Of a stretch of 64,000 nt of DNA, positions 44,089 through 52,848 are shown one piece after another. A model generated the notes under the pieces. It made no database searches. It had not been told where the DNA came from and saw only the letters and a list, made by a program, of their open reading frames with translations. The DNA is taken from positions 19,385 through 83,384 of the forward strand of contig CALXLX010000051.1 in assembly GCA_944389315.1 (NCBI GenBank). Reading direction: 5' to 3'. The DNA comes from an uncultured Opitutales bacterium. GTDB lineage: Bacteria; Verrucomicrobiota; Verrucomicrobiia; Opitutales; Intestinicryptomonadaceae. The position numbers were made by a program, and so were the translations under genes. Each line of letters begins with the position of its first letter. Positions within the stretch are counted from its first letter, which is position 1.

Positions 44089-45729
44089 ATGAGTTCCAAA
44101 AATAAACTTATAATAAATTGTACGTCCACTTCCGTTGTGGCGGGCGAGTTCTCCTCCGTAAACGGGCGTTTGGTTCTGCAGAACTTTAAAACGCAGGAGC
44201 TCTTGTACGACTACTCCAACCAGGAGCAATGGTGGCCGGCGCTGGAAGCAGCCCTGAAGGCGTTGCGCATGTCCGGAGAGGCGACTGTGATAGCTCCGGC
44301 GTTCATGCTTCTGACGAAGACCATAAAGGTTCCCAATGTGGGTTCTCAGAGCCAGTCGGACGTCATAAAGTTCGAGGCTTCCAAGGCTATACCCTACGAC
44401 CTTTCCGAGGTTTCCTGGGATTACCAGGAAATAGCCAAGGACGAGGTCGAGACGGAAATACTGCTTGTCCCCATGCGCACTTCGGAGGCCGACAGGCTTT
44501 GCAAGGCCGTCATGGCCGCGGGCATAACCCCCAAAAAACTCGAGGCTTCGTCGATACTCGACTACAACGCATGGAAATATTGTTCCCTCGAGGAGGATGT
44601 CATGCTCCTGAATATAGGCGCGCGTTCCTCGAATCTGATAATAGCGCGTTCCGACGGGTTCTTTGTAAGAAGCATTCCCCTCGGCGGGAACACGTTTACG
44701 CAGGCTATCGCCGATTCCCAGGACAAGCCCTTTGAGGCTGCGGAGGCGGACAAGATAAACTTCTGCAATTCGGCGGAGGCCCAGAAGGGCGGCAATCCGG
44801 TGGCCGACCAGATTATAGCGGCGGTAAAGTCTTCCGTAAAGAGGCTCGGAATGGAGCTGAAGCGTTCTGTCCTCAATTACAGGCGCAAGTCCAGCCTGAA
44901 GCCCCCGACGAAGATTTATCTGACCGGCAAGGGCTCTTTGATACCCGGTTTGGCGGAAGCCCTGAGCGAAGACCAGAAGATGAGCGTCGAGTATCTCGAC
45001 GTGTTGTCGCACATTTCCGTAGGTTCGTCGGTGAACCAGCAGCTTCTTTCCGATTGTTCTACGCAGGTCAGCGAGCTGATAGGCGAGGCGGCCGGGGAGA
45101 TAGTTCCCCAGAGTGTCGGGGTAAATCTGCTGCCCGAGCACATAGTTAAGGATATGGCCTTTAGGCGGAAGCGTCCGCTTATACTTATCAGCGCGGCTAT
45201 ATTGGCCATTTCGGTGCTGCCCGTATCTATATGCCTTAAGTCGCAGATATCTTCTGCGGAGTCTTGCGGCAAGGAGTTTTCGAGGGCAATACCGCCGCTT
45301 CAGGAGCACATAGACACTCTTGCAGCAAACAAGGAAAACGCCGAGAAGCTCATCGGCAAGATAAAGGACCTCGAGGTGCTTGCTCGTTCCAAGGCAAATT
45401 GGATAAATCTCTTTGTTGATCTGGAGAAGCGCCTGGTAAAATTGAAGGACGTATGGCTTGACGATCTTCGCGTTGTCCGCACGGGGACGGGGGCCAAGGC
45501 CCGTTACGATCTCGAGCTTACGGGCAAGCTTTTGATACGCGAGTTCAATCCGGACAATCCGGACGCCTACGATTCATCAAAGGCAATAGAGCGCGTGCAG
45601 AGTCTGCTTACGTCGTTTAAGGAGTCTTCCTTCATAAAGGATTACAGGAATGTCAAGACAGACCCCTCAAACCCGAGGATACTCAAGTTCGACTTTACGC
45701 TTGTCGTCAATCCGGACAAGCCCATATAA
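44089..45729 (+). CDS. PilM-PilN fusion protein (Amuc_1101-like)
   Basis: A 546-residue protein. Residues 1 to about 345 have the PilM actin-like fold, with LLNIGARSSNLIIARSDGFF (nucleotide-loop type), IPLGGNTFTQAIAD and LTGKGSLIPGLAEAL. Then NLLPEHIVKDMAFRRKR, the PilN-type cytoplasmic motif, leads into a single membrane helix (about 363-382) and a periplasmic coiled-coil plus alpha/beta domain. In type IV pili these are two genes. The fused protein would link the cytoplasmic ring to the periplasmic PilO/PilP-like proteins that follow. Confidence 0.86.
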   Translation: MSSKNKLIINCTSTSVVAGEFSSVNGRLVLQNFKTQELLYDYSNQEQWWPALEAALKALRMSGEATVIAPAFMLLTKTIKVPNVGSQSQSDVIKFEASKAIPYDLSEVSWDYQEIAKDEVETEILLVPMRTSEADRLCKAVMAAGITPKKLEASSILDYNAWKYCSLEEDVMLLNIGARSSNLIIARSDGFFVRSIPLGGNTFTQAIADSQDKPFEAAEADKINFCNSAEAQKGGNPVADQIIAAVKSSVKRLGMELKRSVLNYRRKSSLKPPTKIYLTGKGSLIPGLAEALSEDQKMSVEYLDVLSHISVGSSVNQQLLSDCSTQVSELIGEAAGEIVPQSVGVNLLPEHIVKDMAFRRKRPLILISAAILAISVLPVSICLKSQISSAESCGKEFSRAIPPLQEHIDTLAANKENAEKLIGKIKDLEVLARSKANWINLFVDLEKRLVKLKDVWLDDLRVVRTGTGAKARYDLELTGKLLIREFNPDNPDAYDSSKAIERVQSLLTSFKESSFIKDYRNVKTDPSNPRILKFDFTLVVNPDKPI

Positions 45730-45761
45730 TCCTTTTTCAACCGCACATTTTGTAGACGAAA

Positions 45762-46910
45762 ATGAACAACTTTAAGAAATACCCCTTGTTTTACGGGATT
45801 CTATCGGCTCTGATTCTGGTATTCATAGCGGGGTCGGCCTATAATTTCTATTTGTATCAAGGCCCTCTTTCTGAGGCCGAGACTACAGCCAAGCGTGCGC
45901 AGAGTTCGTTTAAGCGCACACTTTCCGATGCTCCCTCGGAGGAACAGTTGAAGATTTCCGAGGCGAACATCAAAAAGCTGGACGAGAAGCTTGATTTTCT
46001 CGTGAAGGACTTAAGCCGCGCGAGCTCCGACATAATCAAGAAATGCCCTTACAAGGAGGGTTACCAGTTGGTCGAGGGGATTCGCGGCATAGTCAACCGT
46101 TGGAAGCAGACTTGCAAGGCGAAGGGGATAACCCTTCCGGAGGAGATGGATTTCTCCTTCAAGCGTTATTATCAGCCCGGTGCGGATCCTGCGGTCAGCG
46201 AGGCGATAGAGCCTCTATGGAAGCAGGCTTGCGTGTTGGATTACATACTCGGCAAGCTGTTCAACTCCAAGCCTGAGGACATGGAGATGGGCATAGTTTC
46301 CGTGCAGAGGGAGGTTCTTCCGTCCGAGGGCGTGAAGCGGGACAAGAAGGGGCGCGCCATGCGCACTTCAGACGGCGACGAGGTTTTCACGATAGAGCCT
46401 CTTGTCAGCGCGCGGGTTCCCGGCAGCATAGACACTCTTGCCTACAAGTTTGTATTCAAGGGGCAGACCGAAGTTTTGAGGCTGTTCCTCAACCAGCTGA
46501 AGTCTTTTGACGCGATGCTTGTCGTAAGGAGCGTGGAAGTTAAGCCCTACCAGGAGGAGTCCTACTTCTCCGAGGAAGGCGGCGACGATGTCTCCATGGA
46601 GGACATAGCTGCTTCCGCAGGAGACGATGCGTCTTCGTCGGGCGGCGGGGACAGTGTTGAAGACATCGCGGCTTTGATGGGAATGGGCGGAGACGCTGCA
46701 GCGCAGCCTGCGGTAGAGGCTCCCGCGTCCGATACTCCTCCGGCCGATGGGTCTTCTTCCGAGTCTCCGGTTGACGAGAGCAACACTCCGATAGTCACGA
46801 ACAACACTTCGGAATTTTCAGTGGTCATAGAGTATTTGGAGGTCATAAAAGATCTTCCTAAGAAACCCGCCAAGAAGGACGACCAGGCTGCGTCCTCCGC
46901 AGACGAATAA
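45762..46910 (+). CDS. PilO-like membrane protein (Amuc_1100-like)
   Basis: A 382-residue bitopic membrane protein: short cytoplasmic start, membrane helix at about 8-29 (LFYGILSALILVFIAGSAYNF), a coiled coil of about 80 residues, then a ferredoxin-like-type domain, and a C-terminal low-complexity region rich in Asp/Ser/Pro/Ala (about 275-335) before a final beta strand. Position third in the locus matches Amuc_1100, the well-studied host-interacting protein of Akkermansia. Amuc_1100 is about 317 residues; this copy is longer mainly through the low-complexity segment. Confidence 0.8.
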   Translation: MNNFKKYPLFYGILSALILVFIAGSAYNFYLYQGPLSEAETTAKRAQSSFKRTLSDAPSEEQLKISEANIKKLDEKLDFLVKDLSRASSDIIKKCPYKEGYQLVEGIRGIVNRWKQTCKAKGITLPEEMDFSFKRYYQPGADPAVSEAIEPLWKQACVLDYILGKLFNSKPEDMEMGIVSVQREVLPSEGVKRDKKGRAMRTSDGDEVFTIEPLVSARVPGSIDTLAYKFVFKGQTEVLRLFLNQLKSFDAMLVVRSVEVKPYQEESYFSEEGGDDVSMEDIAASAGDDASSSGGGDSVEDIAALMGMGGDAAAQPAVEAPASDTPPADGSSSESPVDESNTPIVTNNTSEFSVVIEYLEVIKDLPKKPAKKDDQAASSADE

Positions 46911-46928
46911 AGTATAGGATTTTAGAAT

Positions 46929-47795
46929 ATGAAACATTACGATAAGATATTTCTTTTAGTTAGCCTTGTTGTTCTGGGGCTTTCGATGTCGTTTTTCTTT
47001 ATGAACGAGCCGAAGGTTGCCCAGCAGAAGGCGCAGACGAAGGAGATTCTCGCGGGAGCGCCCGCGGGAGAGGCATGGAAGGACATAGACATTCAGATCA
47101 AGACCGAGGAGCCGTTGGAGTGGCCCGAGGTCAAGGCTCAGGACGATGAAGGGCTATGGCTTTTCCAGGTTTTCACTCCGCCGAAGATTTGGGTCGACAA
47201 GAGCGGTGTATTCATTTCCCAGCCTCCCAGGAAGGCCGAGGCGGATCCTGTCAAGACATTCCCGATTATATTCAGCGAGATTTTAAGCACGGCATATCCG
47301 ATAAAGTACACCGGTGCGTTTGGGGCGGATTTGGTCCAGTTGTTGGACACCCGCAACAACAAGCCGATGCTGGCTCGAAAGGGCGAGGAGATAATCGTCG
47401 AGGAGCTTGGAACCGGCGGTGTCGCGAACAAGGTCAAGACGGGTCTTACGATGCTTTCCTTCTCGAAGGAGCGCATCAAGAACGACAAGAACGACACGTA
47501 TGAGGACATTGTTACCGTTGTATTGGACGACAAGAATCTCGGCAGAAAGGTCACGATATATTCCAACAAGCCCACAGTGCTGGAGGATTTGAACGAGATG
47601 GTGTTGAAGTCTAAGCTCAATCCGTCGTTTGTTTGGAAGATGAAGAAGGCCGGCGAGAAGACCTCTTTGGACGGTTTGGACTACCTTATAAAGGAGCTTG
47701 ATTTCGCCAAGAAGTCTGCAGTTGTAGAGCAGTCGAAAAACGGCAAAGTCATTCAGACTGTTAGGGTTTCCGCGGACGGGAACACCACATTGTAA
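46929..47795 (+). CDS. PilP-like membrane protein (Amuc_1099-like)
   Basis: A 288-residue protein with a single N-terminal membrane helix (about 6-24, IFLLVSLVVLGLSMSFFF), then a periplasmic part with repeats of beta-strand type (PKIWVDKSGVFISQPPRK, IKYTGAFGADLVQLLDTRNNKPMLAR). The GYxG-like, K/G-rich strands and location between the PilO-like and secretin genes fit an inner-membrane protein that contacts the secretin. I cannot see a catalytic motif. Co-transcription with neighbours is expected as the gap to the previous gene is 18 bases. Confidence 0.75.
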   Translation: MKHYDKIFLLVSLVVLGLSMSFFFMNEPKVAQQKAQTKEILAGAPAGEAWKDIDIQIKTEEPLEWPEVKAQDDEGLWLFQVFTPPKIWVDKSGVFISQPPRKAEADPVKTFPIIFSEILSTAYPIKYTGAFGADLVQLLDTRNNKPMLARKGEEIIVEELGTGGVANKVKTGLTMLSFSKERIKNDKNDTYEDIVTVVLDDKNLGRKVTIYSNKPTVLEDLNEMVLKSKLNPSFVWKMKKAGEKTSLDGLDYLIKELDFAKKSAVVEQSKNGKVIQTVRVSADGNTTL

Positions 47796-47887
47796 ACAAA
47801 ATTCAAAATTTATATAAAAAAAGCTTTCAATTTTTTTTTAAATACATATCTTTACCCTCAACCAATTACAAATATACAGCCAACTAT

Positions 47888-50623
47888 ATGAAAAAAATAA
47901 GCATCACCAAGAAGTCTGTGATGGCGGTAGCGCTGGTTGCGTGCGTTTCGTTCGCATTTTCCGCGTTTGCCCAACAGGCCGACAATACGCAGGAGAAAAT
48001 ACGTCTGATGGTAGCAGCCGTGCAGGCGCGTGACTCCGGCGATTTGCAGGCGTCAAAGCAGGCTATTGAAGAACTCCTTAAAATAACCCCTAACGACAAG
48101 GGCGTTCAGCAGCTGCTTATCGATGTCAATGCCGACATTGAAAGACAGGCCAAAGGCCAGCCCCTTCTCGTAAGCCAAAAGGCGAAACCCGTAGCGGAGG
48201 TTGTCGATGAGACTGTTTCAGTCGATGAGGAATCGGCTGCGCCGCAGAATGTGGACGAAGCCATGGAGCAGGCCGTACACAAGCAGAAGCTCCAGATTGT
48301 CGCAGCGTATGATTTGATAGATTCTGCGTACGACAGCATGGATGACGCCAAGTGGGACGAGGCTACAGACAAGCTCGCAAGAGCCGAGGCAAAGCTTCCC
48401 AATACGGAGCTCGCCGACGAGGCCAGGGCCGAGGTTAAGAAAGCCAGGGCTGCGATGGCCAAGGATAGGGCAAATGCCGCTTTGGAGGCCCGCGACATGT
48501 CCGAGGCTACCGCGCAGGCTGCCGAGTATGCGGCCAACGAGGAGAACGCCCAGAAGGCCAAGAAGTTTGTCGACGAGGTTGACGATCTTTCCAACAATCC
48601 TTACTTCAATTCTTTGGAGGAGGTAAGTCCGGATTATGTCGCCCGCCAGAAGAAGGTCAAGGAGCTGATGAAGATAGGCCGGACCAAGTATCTTTATGGC
48701 GACTACCAGGGCGCACAGATAACCTTCCGCGAGATAGAGACTCTCGATGCCGACAATGTGGAGGCCAAGGGTTATCAGAAGCTTATAGCCAAGAAGCTTG
48801 AGAACACGAATCTTCTTACTTACGAGGCTACCAGGGCCAACATGATAAACGAGGTAAACGGAGCTTGGATGCGCCCCAAGGTATATGTGGGCAACAATAC
48901 CGAGACCGACACCGCAAGGACGGAGTCTCCTGTTGAGCAGAAGTTGACGGACATCGTCATTCCCGAGATCAGCTTCCCTGATCCAGGAGTACCGCTTTCG
49001 CAGGCTATCAACACTTTGTCCATACTTTCATCCGAGTTTGACAAGAGCTCCGACGGCAAGAAGGGCGTCAATATGATGCTCATAGACAGCGGCACCGAGG
49101 CTCCCAAGAATGTCATTCTCACTCTCCGCGGTCTCTCGTTGGCGCAGGTACTCGATTTGGTAACCCGCCAGGTCGGATATCAGTACGACATAGAGAACGA
49201 CATAGTTGTCGTTCGCAAGGGCGAGTCCAAGACGAATCTCGACACTCAGGACTTCCCCGTCAGCGCTACTGCTGTAAAGCGCATGATAGGCATAAGGGGC
49301 GGCGGCGCCTCTGCGGATTCTTCCGATCCCTTTGCAAGCGCTCCTGCTGCTGGCAGTTCCGGCGGCGAGGATGGCGACAAGATCAAGGAATTCCTCACAA
49401 GAGCAGGTGTAGAGTTCGGTCCTGGTGCGGCGCTCGCTTTCGACGGCAGCAACCTCTTGGTGACCAATACTCGCAGAAACCTCGAGAAAATCCGCACGAT
49501 ACTTCTGCGCTACAGCGAGGTAAAGCAGGTTGAAATCGAAGCGAAGTTCATAGAGGTCAATCAGGGCGCTCTCAAGGAAATCGCTTTTAATTACAATGTA
49601 ACAAACACCGGTGTAGATGGCAACAAGAACACTCTCTTCTCAACGAGCAATAGAACCCTTGCCGAGAGCTATTCCTCCGGAAGCACTCAGTCTGTCATAA
49701 CTATAACTCAGCCTGTAGATGGTGTTGATAAAGAAACAGGACTTCCTACTGGAACTAAGGTTATGCAGACGGACGAGGTTCCCCAGAAGTATCCTACTAT
49801 ACCTTCTTCTATAAATCTTGGTCCCTCGGGCGGTTCAACCGTTAATGCGACACTTGGTTTCCTCTATGGCACGGCGTTCTCGGCTCTGATAACCGCCATA
49901 GAGCAGGACAACGGTTCCGACATGCTCAGCAGCCCGAAGGTGACTGTTATCTCCGGCGATACCGCCACCATCACGGTTTCGCAGCAGATGCGCTACCCCG
50001 AAAGCTGGGGTGACGTTCAGTCCAACGTTGGTACTTCCGGCGGCGGTGACGACCAAAGCAGCGCTGGTATCACCATCACTCCCGGTACTCCGCAGGACTT
50101 CGTAACTGCAGACGTTGGTGTTGTCATGGAGGTAACTCCCCAGGTTGAAGAGGATGATTCCATAACCTTGCAGCTCAATCCCAGAGTCACCGAGTTTGAA
50201 GGCTTCATGGAGTACGGCGGTTATGCGGTTGGTATTTCTTCCGGCACGACTGTTACGGTACCTTCCGGATTCATACAGCCTGTGTTCTCCGTACGTGAAA
50301 TCAAGACTCGCTTGACGGTATTTGACGGCGCGACGGTTGTAATGGGCGGTCTGACCAGAGAGGAAGTTCGTTCCGTACACGACAAGGTTCCTGTCTTGGG
50401 CGACATACCCTTGCTCGGCAGGCTGTTCCGTTCGGATGGCGAAGTTCGCCAGAAGAGAAACTTGTTGATCTTTGTCACCGCCAACAGAATCTCCCCAGGA
50501 GGCAGTGTTGGCAGGGAACAGTTCCAGGGAACCCGCGAGGGTGCGGGCAGCGTATTCCAGAGCCCGATTATCATAGCCCCCAGTGGTGCTGTGCAGAGAA
50601 TTTCGGACAGCGCTACGGAATAA
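47888..50623 (+). CDS. Secretin (PilQ/GspD-family outer-membrane channel, Amuc_1098-like)
   Basis: A 911-residue protein: signal peptide 1-28 (VMAVALVACVSFAFSAFAQQ), a long Ala/Glu/Lys-rich helical (TPR-like) part at about 35-300, an N0/STN-like domain near 395-440 (LRGLSLAQVLDLVTRQVGYQ), N-domains, and the secretin barrel at about 620-870 with the motif VPVLGDIPLLGRLFR near residue 834. The helical N-terminal part is unusual for PilQ and may bind periplasmic partners. A 93-base gap precedes it and a strong terminator follows, ending the locus. No ATPase, prepilin or prepilin peptidase gene is in the window. Confidence 0.92.
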   Translation: MKKISITKKSVMAVALVACVSFAFSAFAQQADNTQEKIRLMVAAVQARDSGDLQASKQAIEELLKITPNDKGVQQLLIDVNADIERQAKGQPLLVSQKAKPVAEVVDETVSVDEESAAPQNVDEAMEQAVHKQKLQIVAAYDLIDSAYDSMDDAKWDEATDKLARAEAKLPNTELADEARAEVKKARAAMAKDRANAALEARDMSEATAQAAEYAANEENAQKAKKFVDEVDDLSNNPYFNSLEEVSPDYVARQKKVKELMKIGRTKYLYGDYQGAQITFREIETLDADNVEAKGYQKLIAKKLENTNLLTYEATRANMINEVNGAWMRPKVYVGNNTETDTARTESPVEQKLTDIVIPEISFPDPGVPLSQAINTLSILSSEFDKSSDGKKGVNMMLIDSGTEAPKNVILTLRGLSLAQVLDLVTRQVGYQYDIENDIVVVRKGESKTNLDTQDFPVSATAVKRMIGIRGGGASADSSDPFASAPAAGSSGGEDGDKIKEFLTRAGVEFGPGAALAFDGSNLLVTNTRRNLEKIRTILLRYSEVKQVEIEAKFIEVNQGALKEIAFNYNVTNTGVDGNKNTLFSTSNRTLAESYSSGSTQSVITITQPVDGVDKETGLPTGTKVMQTDEVPQKYPTIPSSINLGPSGGSTVNATLGFLYGTAFSALITAIEQDNGSDMLSSPKVTVISGDTATITVSQQMRYPESWGDVQSNVGTSGGGDDQSSAGITITPGTPQDFVTADVGVVMEVTPQVEEDDSITLQLNPRVTEFEGFMEYGGYAVGISSGTTVTVPSGFIQPVFSVREIKTRLTVFDGATVVMGGLTREEVRSVHDKVPVLGDIPLLGRLFRSDGEVRQKRNLLIFVTANRISPGGSVGREQFQGTREGAGSVFQSPIIIAPSGAVQRISDSATE

Positions 50624-50646
50624 GAATCATATAGTTTTGGTTGAAT

Positions 50647-50680
50647 GAACGGAAGGGTTTATCCCTTCCGTTCTTTTTTT
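50647..50680 (+). terminator. Rho-independent terminator after the secretin gene
   Basis: 11-bp stem GAACGGAAGGG (50647-50657) / CCCTTCCGTTC (50663-50673), 5-nt loop, seven T. Confidence 0.92.
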
Positions 50681-50940
50681 GTATATATAGATAAAAAAGC
50701 GCTCGGGAAAGTAGGAAGGATGCGTATCGTATCTTATGAATGTTAATTATTCATTTCTGCCTGCTATAAATTTTTCTTCTTTATGTTGTATCTATGGCAG
50801 ATTATATATTTTTAGGAATCGTTTTTGGCATTAGCGTCTTCTTAAATATTTTTCTTCAATGTTTCATGTTGGCGTTGTGTGCTTAAGTGTGTTATCTATA
50901 AGGTCATGGGGGAATCGATATAATAAAAATATTCTACTTT

Positions 50941-52674
50941 TTGCTTATTGCCGCATTTACCCTTTTACGGGTATGCTTTGCGGCAAATACGAACATTGCA
51001 TCGTTTAAGGAAGGCTTCCCAAAAGGCGGCATAAACAAAGATGGACTATTGTCTGTGGCGGATTTTGGAGCCATTCCAAACGACGGAAAAGACGACCTTG
51101 CATCAATACGCGCCGCTATCGAGCATGCAAAGAAAATAGGCGCAAAGGGTATTTTATTCGACTCCGGGGTATATGAACTTCATGTATCGGAAAATTTTAA
51201 AGACGAACTCATCTTGCTGGATAGCCTTCCAGATTTTTCCTTCTTGGGCGCCGCTTCTGAGGGGGGAGAGCCAAAGACGGTTCTCCGGCGCGTATATGAG
51301 CAAAGGCCTTATATGGAGTTCGGCTATATTCTGAAGGCCGATAGATGCCCGAATCTGTCCGTTAAAAATATAGAGTTTGACAATTCTCCGAGGTTTTTTG
51401 TTAGCGCGGAGGTTTTGGAAAATGACGGAATGGAAATAATCTTAAAAGTGTTGGACGGCAGCCCTTATATCGACGGTACATATTTATACTGCGCTAATCT
51501 TTGGAATAGGGAAACCAAAAATCTAAAAAATAAGCCGAGTGTAACCTACGGCGGGGATGTGGATTCGGATAGGGAAAATTTTAAAATACGCGTATTCGGG
51601 GATCCGTCGGAAAGGCTGATGAGGCTCAAGAATCCGAAAGTTGCGAGAATGTGCGAAGTGGGGGAAGTCTTAAGCTGGCATTTTAATTGGCAGAGCAGCT
51701 CCATGTGCCATTTTCAATATTGCGACAACCTCTCCTTGGAAAATATACTCATAACAAACGGGATATCGGGCCTGGTGGGCATACATTTGTCGGAGAACGT
51801 AAACGTAAAAAATGTGAAATTTATCCCGGATAAAAACGGATATCCTGTGGGCAGCCGTGACGGTCTTCACTTTGCCGGCTGCAGGGGCAAAATTGTAATA
51901 GACGGCTTCGTATGCGAGGCAGTCAGATGGGACGGAATAAACATTCACGGTTCGGCCCTTTGGGTAAAGAAGATTGTGGGGCCAAAAACGGCGGTATTTG
52001 TCCATGAGGGCTGGGGTTGCGGCGAGAATGACTTTATCCCTGGTTATAAAGTTGGTTTTTGCTTCGACAGGCAGGAGAAAGTCTTGCTCACCATGGAAAG
52101 AGCAAAATTCATAAAATCCCCCGGCGGGCTGGGGGAAGTCGAGGTTACTTTTAAGGAGAATCTTCCGGAGAGGTTGGACTCATCTACGGTCTGCAATGTA
52201 TATTCGCTTACGGCCGAGCAAGTCGTAATTAAAAATTCTTCGTTTAAAAATATAGCCGGCACTGCGGCGATATTTAGGAACGACAATGTCCTGGTGGAAA
52301 ACTGCAGCTTTGAAAATATAATGTTTCCCGCTATATGTTTTGGCGCCGCGCTGGGAGAGCACGAAGGCGTAGTGTGCAAGAACGGGACGGTCAGAAATTG
52401 CGTATTTAAAAACTGCGGCTGGATGCCCAGACATTCCGCCTGCGGAGCTATTGTTGCAAAGGTTCAGGAGTGTGAAAAGGTGCCGAAAGGCCATACCCCG
52501 TATATGAAAAATATCATTTTAGAAAATAATAAGGTGTATAATTGCGCTATAGGCTTTCAGCTTGAAGGCGTCGACGGGCTTTTTGTGTGCCAAAATATCT
52601 TCACAGATGTAAGCGTTCCGATAAAGGAGACGGATAATCTGAAGGTGTCTCTGGAAGGCAATTCCTTCGAATAG
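50941..52674 (+). CDS. Secreted beta-helix protein, copy 1 (GH110-like)
   Basis: At least 577 residues. The frame from TTG 50941 lacks the positive N-region of a signal peptide; six codons upstream (50923) an ATA follows GGGGGAA (50909-50915), and from there the product reads IKIFYFLLIAAFTLLRVCFA, a good signal peptide. The start is thus an AUA or a mutated ATG. Motifs: ADFGAIPNDGKDD (start of pectate-lyase-superfamily beta-helix), GSRDGLHFAGCRGKIVIDG, AVRWDGINIHG, FKNIAGTAAIFRND, MFPAICFGAALGEHEG, CGWMPRH. These resemble GH110 alpha-1,3-galactosidase motifs from memory; WDG replaces the usual DD pair. Closest paralogue is copy 2. Confidence 0.85.
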   Translation: MLIAAFTLLRVCFAANTNIASFKEGFPKGGINKDGLLSVADFGAIPNDGKDDLASIRAAIEHAKKIGAKGILFDSGVYELHVSENFKDELILLDSLPDFSFLGAASEGGEPKTVLRRVYEQRPYMEFGYILKADRCPNLSVKNIEFDNSPRFFVSAEVLENDGMEIILKVLDGSPYIDGTYLYCANLWNRETKNLKNKPSVTYGGDVDSDRENFKIRVFGDPSERLMRLKNPKVARMCEVGEVLSWHFNWQSSSMCHFQYCDNLSLENILITNGISGLVGIHLSENVNVKNVKFIPDKNGYPVGSRDGLHFAGCRGKIVIDGFVCEAVRWDGINIHGSALWVKKIVGPKTAVFVHEGWGCGENDFIPGYKVGFCFDRQEKVLLTMERAKFIKSPGGLGEVEVTFKENLPERLDSSTVCNVYSLTAEQVVIKNSSFKNIAGTAAIFRNDNVLVENCSFENIMFPAICFGAALGEHEGVVCKNGTVRNCVFKNCGWMPRHSACGAIVAKVQECEKVPKGHTPYMKNIILENNKVYNCAIGFQLEGVDGLFVCQNIFTDVSVPIKETDNLKVSLEGNSFE

Positions 52675-52800
52675 CGTTTCTTGCAAAGATCCATCTTAAT
52701 TTAGCGCAAACGGCTTTTGCCCTGCAAAGCGGCCTAGAAAAAAACTGCGCTTCAGGGGAAACGTTTTTTAAGCTATTTTGTTTGCTTGCGGGAAGCTTGT

Positions 52801-52826
52801 CTGTAATCCTAATAGGCGGATTACAG
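52801..52826 (+). promoter_or_regulatory. Perfect 9-bp palindromic hairpin before copy 2
   Basis: CTGTAATCC (52801-52809) / GGATTACAG (52818-52826) with an 8-nt loop, ending ten bases before the ribosome binding site AAGAGGA (52837-52843) of the next gene. It could be an operator or a leader hairpin. Confidence 0.45.
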
Positions 52827-52848
52827 AAGTCTAATGCAAGAGGATATT

